Source: Promethearchaeota archaeon
GTDB lineage: Archaea > Asgardarchaeota > Lokiarchaeia > Sigyniarchaeales > SOKP01
DNA: 33,796 nt
Assembly: GCA_016839915.1 (NCBI GenBank)
Contig: JAEOTH010000158.1
Span: forward strand, 1 to 33,796
Reading direction: 5' to 3'
Both the position numbers and the translations under genes were made by a program. Shown one piece after another: positions 25,667 to 33,796 of this stretch. Under the pieces are notes generated by a model. The model did not search any database. It saw only the letters and a program-made list of their open reading frames with translations, and had not been told where the DNA came from. How positions within the stretch are numbered: position 1 is the first letter of the stretch; each line of letters begins with the position of its first letter.

Positions 25667-28600
25667 CTATTTATTATCAGTCTCAATTTCATCTAGTTCA
25701 AAATTATTATTTTTTTTTTCAGCTTTATTCACTAAAATACTTAATCTATCTCTTAAAGTATGTTCAATATCCAATATTGTGTCTCTTGAGCTGAGTTCAA
25801 AGATATGCATTTCAGATCTCTGAAATACTCTTCTCTTTTTTCTATATTTTTTAATTTGCCAAAAATATATAATCAAAACTAAGATACTTATTAAAAATGG
25901 TATACTAATGTAATAAAACTGTACAAATTTTGGTGTGATAACTTTAATTATAACTGAATTAGAAGTCACTACTTGTTCTTGAAAATAATAATATTCAATA
26001 CTTGCAGGTCTTAAATTTACAAGAGCCTGTTTTTTTGCTTTAATTGTGTAATTGAATACTGCTTTTTCACCGGGCTGCAGAGAATCAAATACTCTAACTA
26101 ATTGCCCTTCTATCAAAGAGAATTCAAATTGAGAATAACTAATCATATCATTAACCCATAAATTATCAATCTGTATTGTACCTAAATTCTCAACTTCTAT
26201 ATAAACGGTAATTTGATCTCCAACCTCTATCTGATTCTTATCCACCGATTTAATTATTGAAAAATTTATTTTCCCTAATATAATAAATGAAGAACCTAAA
26301 ATCTGTAAAGCTCTACTTTCAGAACTTTCAATGAAATTTATTGGAGGATAATAGTATCCCTTCCATCCAATTTTTTTAAGAGTTATTTTAAATGAAACTG
26401 AATCGTTATACCCGATATCTTCAAAATCGAGGTGTGATTTTCCCATTTTTTGTATATCACCATACTGATCATTTGTTGATATATTAAGATCTGGGATGTT
26501 AAAACCTTCTGGACCACTATTCTTAAGACTCAAAGTAAGATTAAATGTTTCACCTACAGTTGGATTTAATTCTGATCCGATATTTTGAATTTCAATAGTT
26601 CTCACAAATGGGAAACTATCTTTGTAGTCTATAGGTGCTGAAATAAATAATTCATTAGTATAGCTGGTAATTTTAGATGAATTACCTCCCTCAATATTGG
26701 TCGGATTAATATAAATTATTGAAATTTTCCCTAATGAAATTGAATTCGGAACATAAAATGAAAAATTAATTGTTAAATTTTCTGATGGAGCTAGTTCTGT
26801 GAAATAATACGATAAATTATTACTTCTAAGTGTAAAATTATTCACTCTATCAATAATTCCAGGAATTAACAAAGATACTGTTAAATTCTTTGCAACATCA
26901 GAGCCAATATTCATAAGATCAATTGTATATATATTTAAATCACCTGGATTAGAACTATAGTTATTTAAATATGAATTGGCAATAATTGAGGCTGCACCAT
27001 AAGTACTTAGAGGAATAGAGTTAGAACGTCTATCAAATTGGACATTACCCGTAATAGATCCATAAACTACTCGGGATCCAGGGTCATTATTAAAATTAAT
27101 GGCTCTATCAGAAAATTCTATATTTAAATCTTTGATTGAAATGTTGAACTTCTCTGAATTTGTGCAAACTACTTTAAAAATTGTAGTATAGTTTTCCTCA
27201 TCCAAGGGATAAAAAAGCCAATCTAAACTTTTATTTTGATTAATAAAAGAGAACGTCCAAGTATTATTTATTCGAGTCTCTAAAAAAGGACTTATATCTC
27301 TAAATATTTCATCTTTAAAGTCAAAAATCTCAAAGTTAGAAGATTGTAAGTTAATAGATGCGTTGATATTTACAATTATTGAGACTTTTTGTAAGGAATT
27401 TTTATTTAGACCAGTATTTGAATTATTTTTAAAAATAAAATCTAATTCAACCCATTGCTCCAGAAATTTTTCAACAGAACCAATTACCCAACTCTCATTA
27501 TCAGCCGATAAGGCCATTTGTGGAACAGTTCCATCAAGTTGAATACCTGATATAATTTCAGGCGTCGTTGGTGTTGATTGAATCGTAAAATTACTAATAT
27601 AAAAAGGAGTAAAGGAATCTAAATTTGCTATAGAATAATTTAATATTTTATACGAAAAGATTTCTCCTGGTTCTAATTTCCAATTGTCATCATTCCTTAT
27701 ACTATAAGTATTTGTAAAAAGATCTTTAATTTCACTTGGAGTAAGACCTAACACTGCTAATGCTGTAACTAATTGAGGATATCCAGTAACTATAATATCA
27801 ACAACATGATCAATATCTTCATTATAAGGATATAAGTTTGTTAAATTAAACAGATCTGGATAAAATGTATCAAAAATACCTATCCCAAATGAATCAAAAT
27901 AAAAAATCCGTGGATCTTCATCAAAATTAAAAAAATCTTCTAAAGAGTCATATTGATTTGGATATTCAATACGGACTACATCCCAGATGGTATCTTGAAA
28001 TTCATCCGCGAGAGGTTGATTGCCTAATGTAAGAAGGAGAAAAAAATCATTAAGTTCAAACGGAATAGGGGTAGGCACACCCCACGCAGTATTATTACCT
28101 ACATTCTCTACTGAGATGTAATATGAAAAATTCCGGAATGCTCCAAATGATGCATTTCCTCCAATTAATTCTTTTTTAAGTAATAAGTTAGGTTCTGTTT
28201 CAGAAATATTATAGATTATTGAAAATTCTTCTATTGGGTTTATGATACCAGTTGGAATATAAGAAAAACCTTGAAATCCAAATTGTTGCATAAAATTGAT
28301 AATATCAGAAGGATCTTGGAGGTTAACTGGGTTAACGTAAGAACGTTTACTTCCCTCTTCACTAACCCAAAACAAATCGAATGAATATTCCTTAAGATCT
28401 TCAGTATTAAATTCAATTCCTGCTAGATAGAAGAGCAATCCTATCTGTTCTAAAAGATAATCACTAAATTTGAAATTCATTGGAGTTGCATCAATAATGT
28501 CTGTACAAAGGATATTTATTTCAATTTCACTCATGAAGGCACCTATTAATGCAATATATATTTTTTCACTTGGAGATAAAGGATCCCCAAAATAACCTAT

Positions 28601-29614
28601 TGCATCCCACAAATTGAATTTATACTGGTTTTGCCCTACCTTTTGTATACCTGTATCTAAACCTTCATATTGAATTGAAATAGTCGTATAATGTGAATCG
28701 TTATTAAGTGTAAATGAACTGAAAATGTCGATAAATTGTTCGAATTCATCTTCTGAGATTGTTGCATTAAAATATTCTCCATAATATTCCAATAGTGCAT
28801 CAAATTGATCGACAAGATTTTGTAGTTCTAAATTTGCTAGGAAGGATAGATCGAGAGAATTTAAATTAAAGTTTACCTGATCCGTTGAAAGATCATAGTC
28901 CCCTTCAAAAAAATCTAATGAATTAAGTAGCATAAAGGTTGAGGAAATATGATAATTTTGTAGATAGTATTGGCTAGTTAAGCGATTAGTATCCAATGCT
29001 TTCCAATAACCATCCATTGGAAAATTCACCATAAGTTCTTGGATAAAAAATTTCCAATTTGGGCAGGCTCCAACGAAAGGGAAGAAATTGGGTTCTGATA
29101 CATTGACCATGATTAGATCAATCTTAAATTTTCTTCTAATTATCTCAAGTGCTCTTTCTGCTCTTATTTTTGCGTCATCAATATTAACATCCTTATCATA
29201 GTAAAGAAATCCTACAAAATTATTGAAACCAACACTATAATGGGAAGAAATCTCACTCTCGGTTAAAATCCTAGGGAAAATCTCTGGATTGATTCCATTT
29301 GAAGCACTTATAATTACATTACATTTATAGAAAGCAGGATCATTTGAATCAAATTGAGAAAGAATATTTGTATCATTGGTAAAGAGCGATTGTTTAACAA
29401 TAGATTTGTTACCAGCGACAAATACATTAATATTCTCAGCATAAAGATCCGAACCCGCAACATCTGAAGTTTTAATAAGGGTTTTATTGGTGTCTATTAA
29501 ATTCTCCTGTTCAATTTCCTTGTACCTAATACTCTTCTCTAAAAATGAATTTAAAGGAGTAAGAAAAATCAAGAAAAGCAAAATGGATATAATTAACAAT
29601 TTATATTTTCTCAA
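25667..29614 (-). CDS. Large membrane-anchored surface protein with CARDB-like repeats
   Basis: 1315 residues, not assigned to a named family. Signal peptide (about 1-25, RKYKLLIISILLFLIFL). An N-terminal region of about 450 residues has no recognised domain. From about 480 onward there are repeated beta-sandwich units of CARDB/DUF11 type; repeat-like phrases include YYISVENVGNNTAWGV, DLMNIGSDVAKNLTVSL, TLSLKNSGPEGFNIPDL and VYIEVENLGTIQIDNLWV. One membrane helix lies near 1230-1252, followed by a 63-residue, basic then acidic cytoplasmic tail. So it is a type I membrane protein, mostly outside the cell, with many N-x-S/T sites. The TTG start at 29614 is fixed by GGGAGGG seven bases upstream. 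It sits between permease A and the subtilase (gaps of 14 and 13 bases) and may be substrate, scaffold or regulator of the protease. Confidence 0.88.
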   Translation of the reverse strand: MRKYKLLIISILLFLIFLTPLNSFLEKSIRYKEIEQENLIDTNKTLIKTSDVAGSDLYAENINVFVAGNKSIVKQSLFTNDTNILSQFDSNDPAFYKCNVIISASNGINPEIFPRILTESEISSHYSVGFNNFVGFLYYDKDVNIDDAKIRAERALEIIRRKFKIDLIMVNVSEPNFFPFVGACPNWKFFIQELMVNFPMDGYWKALDTNRLTSQYYLQNYHISSTFMLLNSLDFFEGDYDLSTDQVNFNLNSLDLSFLANLELQNLVDQFDALLEYYGEYFNATISEDEFEQFIDIFSSFTLNNDSHYTTISIQYEGLDTGIQKVGQNQYKFNLWDAIGYFGDPLSPSEKIYIALIGAFMSEIEINILCTDIIDATPMNFKFSDYLLEQIGLLFYLAGIEFNTEDLKEYSFDLFWVSEEGSKRSYVNPVNLQDPSDIINFMQQFGFQGFSYIPTGIINPIEEFSIIYNISETEPNLLLKKELIGGNASFGAFRNFSYYISVENVGNNTAWGVPTPIPFELNDFFLLLTLGNQPLADEFQDTIWDVVRIEYPNQYDSLEDFFNFDEDPRIFYFDSFGIGIFDTFYPDLFNLTNLYPYNEDIDHVVDIIVTGYPQLVTALAVLGLTPSEIKDLFTNTYSIRNDDNWKLEPGEIFSYKILNYSIANLDSFTPFYISNFTIQSTPTTPEIISGIQLDGTVPQMALSADNESWVIGSVEKFLEQWVELDFIFKNNSNTGLNKNSLQKVSIIVNINASINLQSSNFEIFDFKDEIFRDISPFLETRINNTWTFSFINQNKSLDWLFYPLDEENYTTIFKVVCTNSEKFNISIKDLNIEFSDRAINFNNDPGSRVVYGSITGNVQFDRRSNSIPLSTYGAASIIANSYLNNYSSNPGDLNIYTIDLMNIGSDVAKNLTVSLLIPGIIDRVNNFTLRSNNLSYYFTELAPSENLTINFSFYVPNSISLGKISIIYINPTNIEGGNSSKITSYTNELFISAPIDYKDSFPFVRTIEIQNIGSELNPTVGETFNLTLSLKNSGPEGFNIPDLNISTNDQYGDIQKMGKSHLDFEDIGYNDSVSFKITLKKIGWKGYYYPPINFIESSESRALQILGSSFIILGKINFSIIKSVDKNQIEVGDQITVYIEVENLGTIQIDNLWVNDMISYSQFEFSLIEGQLVRVFDSLQPGEKAVFNYTIKAKKQALVNLRPASIEYYYFQEQVVTSNSVIIKVITPKFVQFYYISIPFLISILVLIIYFWQIKKYRKKRRVFQRSEMHIFELSSRDTILDIEHTLRDRLSILVNKAEKKNNNFELDEIETDNK

Positions 29615-29621
29615 TTTTTTT

Positions 29622-29628
29622 CCCTCCC
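29622..29628 (-). promoter_or_regulatory. Shine-Dalgarno that fixes a TTG start for the CARDB-like protein
   Basis: GGGAGGG on the minus strand begins right after the TAA stop of permease A and ends seven bases before the TTG at 29614. Confidence 0.85.
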
Positions 29629-32616
29629 TTATACAGTTTCCCTGTATATTTCAACTATTTTCTTCTTTCTAACTTTTCTCAACAATATTTTCATTCCTAA
29701 ATAAATCATTATAAATGATAGCCCATAAATTAAGAAAATATTAAACCAAGGCACGTACAATACATTTGGCATACCGATTAGAGTACCCATTAAATTTGTT
29801 GTAACTAACCATGCAGTAACCCATCCAACCACAATACCTATTGTTCCGCTACTTATCATAATGATTAAGGATTCGAGTATAAATAAGCGATTTATCTCTT
29901 TTCCTTTTAATCCTAGCGTCCTAACAATCCCAATCTCTTTCTTTCTTTCAATTATTGTTGAATAAGATGAAGATAATAACCCAAAAATACATATAAACAC
30001 AGTAGTAAGAGCAATTAAAGTAAATAATATATCTAATACAAAAAAAGCAGACTCCTGTTGTGCTAGACTTCTTATTAAATTATTTATATCATAATTATAA
30101 TCATTTTGATAATCTTCATCAATTATTCCCTCAATTTTATAAGTATTTTCTAATCTATCTTCTCGAAGTTTAATAAAAATTCTGTCCAAATAAGGAATAG
30201 GTGGGATATCCATTATTTCAATATACGTCCCTTGAGAGATTAACACTCCTCCTCTTGAGGCTGCCATTTGAGAACCAGAAAATTCTTGGCTAAAACCAGG
30301 CATACTTTTAGCAGTTCCAACAATTAGAAAAGGATATACTTCTAATTCATCTCCTCTATGGATAACAAGACGAACCCTATCTCCAATTATTAAATTCATT
30401 GCAATTGAGATTGCTTCAGAAATAATGCAAGTATATGATTGATTATTATAATATAGGTTGTTAAAAGAATAATCTATAGATCCTGAACTCATTTCTATAA
30501 ATTCTCTCTTTACAGTAAAAGGATATTCTTCATCAATACCTATTAAGGTTATTTCTTGTGTAGATAAACCCGCATAGTCACCAATTTCAGCACTAAACTC
30601 CTTATCTTCTTCTGCATAAATTTGAGTTAATTGATACGGTTTTGCCAAAACAGAAGATACTTTCTCGATTCCGTCAATCAGCATTAATTCTTCTTCGAAT
30701 TCAGTTGTTAAAATTTTATTAGGATTTATAGAAGAATCAGCAGTCTTTAAATTATCATAGTCTAAAGTATTACTGGCATCGTTACCTATTAAGCTAAAAA
30801 AGCCTCCCCCTCCAAATCCTCCTTGAAAAGTTTCTTCAGGTTCTTCCCATCCAGTAGTTTCCATAACTAAATCTGATCCAATGCCTAATTTAATCATAGC
30901 AGAAACCTGTCCCGACAATGTATTAATAAGAGATGAAGTAAAGATAACAAACGAGAAAGATAATGCAAATATAATAATCGTACTTGAATTCCTTCTCTGA
31001 TATCGAAAGACAAAAATTTTGATGACATTATGTAATTTTCTTGCGAGTGGTCTAAATAATTCAATTACTAACCTTATTATAACTGGTATCAATCCTAAAC
31101 CCGCAAGTGTTAATCCAATATTAAATATTAATAAAATAGCTACCAAAGTACCTGCAAATAGAGTCATATCAGCTGAAACCATAATTCTTGGAATTACATA
31201 AAACACAAATCCACCATTAAACGCTAATATTATGCCAACTAAAATTAGTTTATAATTGACTGTAGCTTTTTTTTGTAGATGATATAATGTATCTTCATGA
31301 CGATAGGGGTGAATTGATTCAATTAATTGAAGACGCATCACTTTATAAGCAGGAGCGATACTAACTATCATCCCTACGCCAATACCCATGATATATGATA
31401 TAAAAATTGAGGTCCATGTAAACGAAAATGGTATTGTACCAAAACCTAACAGGCTTTGTGAGACTACTGTATTCGCAAACGGTATTATTACATAATAAGA
31501 AAGAAGATATGCTGTAACTATACCTGAAATAGCCCCAAAATTACACAATAAAAAACCTTGCATTAACACTATAGCTAAATTATATTTTTTATTCGCACCC
31601 AAAGTCCTGAATATTCCAAACTCTCGAATTCGCTCTTCAACAGAAGTTTTCAATATTCCATTAATAAGAACCCCAGAAATCATCATAGCTACAATTGACA
31701 CAAAAACAAAGATAATAACGATAAAAACACTTAAAAATTCAGCACCGCTTAAAGCACGTAATTTAGGTAAATCGATATAGTATTCATTAATTCCTATGGA
31801 AATTTGAATATCAGTTATGATACCCTTCACAATAATTTTTGAAGCTTCAAAATTCCTAATATCATAAAGTTTACTGCTATCTTTTAAAGTTAATATTAAA
31901 TCACTACATTTTCCTTCAAATTCAGTAACACCAAAATACTGATAAAGAGTATTAATATCTACTATAATTAGATGCCTATTACGGTAGTTTGCTGGCCATT
32001 TTAAATTGAAATCAAAAATTTTATCTATTGTTAGATTTCTTGTCCTATAAATCGTTACATCTCCATGTCTTAATCGCATTCTAATTTCAATAGTATCATT
32101 TTCAGAATATTTAATAATATCATTAAATCCATAATAAATCGCACAATGATCTAAAGGTAATTCTTCTAGATCAAGTGGTGCATTATAATTTGGATCTACA
32201 AAAGCCCCAAAATTAATATTATTCTCGAGAGAAAAGTTAATTGCTGATATAGTAGCCCATTCATCCTCATTTGTTAAAGAATTCTTTACTGTCCCCTGTA
32301 TGTCCATTCTTGGAATAATATGTTCTACAGCATGGGAAGCATTCCCAATTTTATTCATTATTGGATTATAATCAAAATACGATGATCTGTTACTAGGTTC
32401 TCCATTATAATGCCGTACGGAAATTAGCGCATCTTGATTTCCAGAATCTATAGATAAAAAATCTACATATCCCACCGCGATAGAATCTGATAAAAATAAG
32501 ACAACCGTAAGAAGTCCTATAGAAATCAACATTCCTATTATTGCTAATAATGTTCTGACCTTTTGTTTTCTTAAATCTTGAAATGCATATTTAAAGACTA
32601 GTTTAATGTGTGTCAT
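29629..32616 (-). CDS. FtsX/MacB-type ABC permease A, ten predicted helices
   Basis: 995 residues with the same plan as permease B: helix 1 (LLAIIGMLISIGLLTVVLFL), a first ectodomain of about 250 residues, three helices with coupling motif SVEERIREFGIFRTLGANKK, a central helical pair, a second ectodomain and three closing helices with IERKKEIGIVRTLGLKGKE. The second ectodomain contains a glycine-rich loop (FQGGFGGGGFFS) not seen in B and the shared motif GSQMAASRGGVLIS. Start ATG at 32616, with no strong Shine-Dalgarno; the gene begins 48 bases after the ATPase stop. FtsX-type permeases often do not move small solutes but pull on extracellular partners or extract lipoproteins; which applies is not shown by sequence alone. 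Confidence 0.92.
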   Translation of the reverse strand: MTHIKLVFKYAFQDLRKQKVRTLLAIIGMLISIGLLTVVLFLSDSIAVGYVDFLSIDSGNQDALISVRHYNGEPSNRSSYFDYNPIMNKIGNASHAVEHIIPRMDIQGTVKNSLTNEDEWATISAINFSLENNINFGAFVDPNYNAPLDLEELPLDHCAIYYGFNDIIKYSENDTIEIRMRLRHGDVTIYRTRNLTIDKIFDFNLKWPANYRNRHLIIVDINTLYQYFGVTEFEGKCSDLILTLKDSSKLYDIRNFEASKIIVKGIITDIQISIGINEYYIDLPKLRALSGAEFLSVFIVIIFVFVSIVAMMISGVLINGILKTSVEERIREFGIFRTLGANKKYNLAIVLMQGFLLCNFGAISGIVTAYLLSYYVIIPFANTVVSQSLLGFGTIPFSFTWTSIFISYIMGIGVGMIVSIAPAYKVMRLQLIESIHPYRHEDTLYHLQKKATVNYKLILVGIILAFNGGFVFYVIPRIMVSADMTLFAGTLVAILLIFNIGLTLAGLGLIPVIIRLVIELFRPLARKLHNVIKIFVFRYQRRNSSTIIIFALSFSFVIFTSSLINTLSGQVSAMIKLGIGSDLVMETTGWEEPEETFQGGFGGGGFFSLIGNDASNTLDYDNLKTADSSINPNKILTTEFEEELMLIDGIEKVSSVLAKPYQLTQIYAEEDKEFSAEIGDYAGLSTQEITLIGIDEEYPFTVKREFIEMSSGSIDYSFNNLYYNNQSYTCIISEAISIAMNLIIGDRVRLVIHRGDELEVYPFLIVGTAKSMPGFSQEFSGSQMAASRGGVLISQGTYIEIMDIPPIPYLDRIFIKLREDRLENTYKIEGIIDEDYQNDYNYDINNLIRSLAQQESAFFVLDILFTLIALTTVFICIFGLLSSSYSTIIERKKEIGIVRTLGLKGKEINRLFILESLIIMISSGTIGIVVGWVTAWLVTTNLMGTLIGMPNVLYVPWFNIFLIYGLSFIMIYLGMKILLRKVRKKKIVEIYRETV

Positions 32617-32664
32617 GTGCTCTAGAACAATTTATATTTTAATTTTCCCACTCATAAAGAATTT

Positions 32665-33796
32665 TTATTTTAAAATCAATACTTCGCCTTCAATTCTGCC
32701 AAAAAAGTTGTTATCATCAACTAATTCCTGGAGTATATCATTAAAGTGTTCCGGTAAATTCATGATTATAGATTTTGGAATACTGCTTTTAATATCACTT
32801 ATTGGAATTTCAATTTTTCCTTGGTTTGCATAGAGGTATTGAAAGATTTTGTTTTTACACTTTTCTTTGTTAATTTCTGTTTCTTGTCTTCTTTTTAGTT
32901 GCATGATCTCAGTCTCTTTCAACCCACCAATCTTCCCTTCGTGAGTAAGTTTTCCATCTCTCATATGAAATACTCTAGTAGCAAATTCTGAAACTGCGGC
33001 ATCATGACTTACCGCAATAAAGGTTGCACCGCGTTTATTCAAATCTCTAAGAAGGTTTAAGACCATGACACCTGTTTTAGAATCTAAATCTCCCGTAGGT
33101 TCATCAAGAACACAAATAGCTGGATCATTCGAGAATGCCCTTGCTATCGCAACTCTCTGTTGCTCGCCACCACTCAATTCAGAAGGGGTATGATGGGCTC
33201 TTTCATCTAAACCTACTAATCTCAAGAGATCCATAGCTTTTTTTCTTTTACCTCGACGACTTAATTTGCCTGAAAAATGTAGTGGAACCATAACATTTTC
33301 CATTGCAGTCATCTGAGGAAGAAGATTATAGAATTGAAACACAAACCCAATTCTCTCACGTCTTATTTCTGCCAATGAGTTGTCACTTAACATGCTTATA
33401 TTACGTCCTTCTAAGAAGATTTTTCCTCTTGTGGGGGTATCTAATCCACCGATCAAGTTTAAAAGTGTTGTTTTTCCAGAACCAGAAGGGCCCATAATAT
33501 CAACAAAATCTCCGGTGTCTATTGTTAAGTCAACACCCCGTAATGCGGCAACGGCTGTGGTTCCAAGTAAATAAGTCTTTGAAAGGTTTTCTACCACGAT
33601 TAAATGGTCATAATCTTTACCCGAAATCTTGCCATCTTTATCCTCTTGCTTCCATTTACGTCTTTCAATACGAGATTGGGAAAGGATCTCTTCTTTCATT
33701 TGTTTAACACCTTCTTGTTTCTTCTGTTTTTTCCACTTTTTAAAATTCTTAGAAAGTTCACCTTTCCAAATTGCTAATTTTCCTGTCTCTTCTTCA
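32665..33796 (-). CDS. ABC transporter ATPase (LolD/MacB/FtsE type) with C-terminal extension, open at the window edge
   Basis: Numbering from the ATG at 33699: Walker A GPSGSGKTT (70-78), Q-loop FQFYNLLPQ (121-129), signature LSGGEQQR (175-182), Walker B CVLDEPTGDLD (196-206) and switch H232. Sequence type is that of ATPases serving FtsX/MacB permeases. The frame stays open for 32 more codons upstream to the right edge (with KLAIWKGELSKNFKKWKKQK, strongly basic and Trp-bearing), so the real start probably lies outside the window and the N-terminus is extended. Beyond the normal end at about residue 255 is an extra 90 residues: a charged linker, then a compact segment of helices and two final strands (about 277-344, ending FFGRIEGEVLILK) that looks like a winged helix. 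It is followed by permease A after 48 bases and powers the two permeases. Confidence 0.93.
   Translation of the reverse strand, partial: EEETGKLAIWKGELSKNFKKWKKQKKQEGVKQMKEEILSQSRIERRKWKQEDKDGKISGKDYDHLIVVENLSKTYLLGTTAVAALRGVDLTIDTGDFVDIMGPSGSGKTTLLNLIGGLDTPTRGKIFLEGRNISMLSDNSLAEIRRERIGFVFQFYNLLPQMTAMENVMVPLHFSGKLSRRGKRKKAMDLLRLVGLDERAHHTPSELSGGEQQRVAIARAFSNDPAICVLDEPTGDLDSKTGVMVLNLLRDLNKRGATFIAVSHDAAVSEFATRVFHMRDGKLTHEGKIGGLKETEIMQLKRRQETEINKEKCKNKIFQYLYANQGKIEIPISDIKSSIPKSIIMNLPEHFNDILQELVDDNNFFGRIEGEVLILK

Noticed and set aside
1-33796. tRNA, rRNA, CRISPR, transposase or prophage genes
   Set aside because: Looked for T-loop-like words, regular spaced repeats and recombinase motifs on both strands by eye; none found.

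Overview
The window looks like a chromosomal piece of a low-GC archaeon, most likely an Asgard archaeon of the Lokiarchaeia type. Sequence support: archaeal-type ribosomal proteins uS15 and eS1, a small histone-fold protein, an archaeal-style phosphoglycerate kinase, a bifunctional sugar-phosphate nucleotidyltransferase/acyltransferase, and two proteins that look like paired longin/roadblock domains of the kind expanded in Asgard genomes. The lineage call is inference; a tree of uS15, eS1 and PGK would settle it. Strong Shine-Dalgarno sites (GGAGG) occur before a minority of genes, and some of those use TTG starts. No tRNA, rRNA, CRISPR array or insertion sequence was seen.

Layout. 1-1048 (-): phosphoglycerate kinase, C-terminus cut by the left edge. 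1205-6476: a nickel-related neighbourhood with LarB, a six-helix membrane protein, a TPR protein, LarC on the opposite strand, a compact alkaline-phosphatase-superfamily protein, and a NikR regulator with a histidine-rich insertion. LarB and LarC make two of the three steps to the nickel-pincer cofactor; LarE and a LarA-type enzyme are not in the window. 6699-8942: a short histone-fold protein, a decayed small gene with an intact ribosome binding site, a longin/roadblock-like protein and rubrerythrin. 8976-15652: radical SAM protein, Sir2 deacylase, a second longin/roadblock-like protein followed by a scrap of a lost paralogue, the nucleotidyltransferase, and an AidB-like acyl-CoA dehydrogenase. 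15792-17798: uS15-eS1 operon divergent from the Ham1/RdgB-type NTP pyrophosphatase, a known archaeal neighbourhood.

17815-33796 (-): one long operon, read right to left: an ABC ATPase (open at the right edge) with an extra C-terminal domain, a 10-helix FtsX/MacB-type permease, a 1315-residue membrane-anchored surface protein with CARDB-like repeats, a 1611-residue membrane-anchored subtilisin with two cytoplasmic zinc ribbons, and a second permease of almost the same size. Gaps are 13-48 bases. This is the best candidate here for an undescribed system: an ABC machine coupled to a tethered extracellular protease that carries its own cytoplasmic domain, conceptually like FtsEX-type control of cell-surface hydrolases. 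That mechanism is inference.
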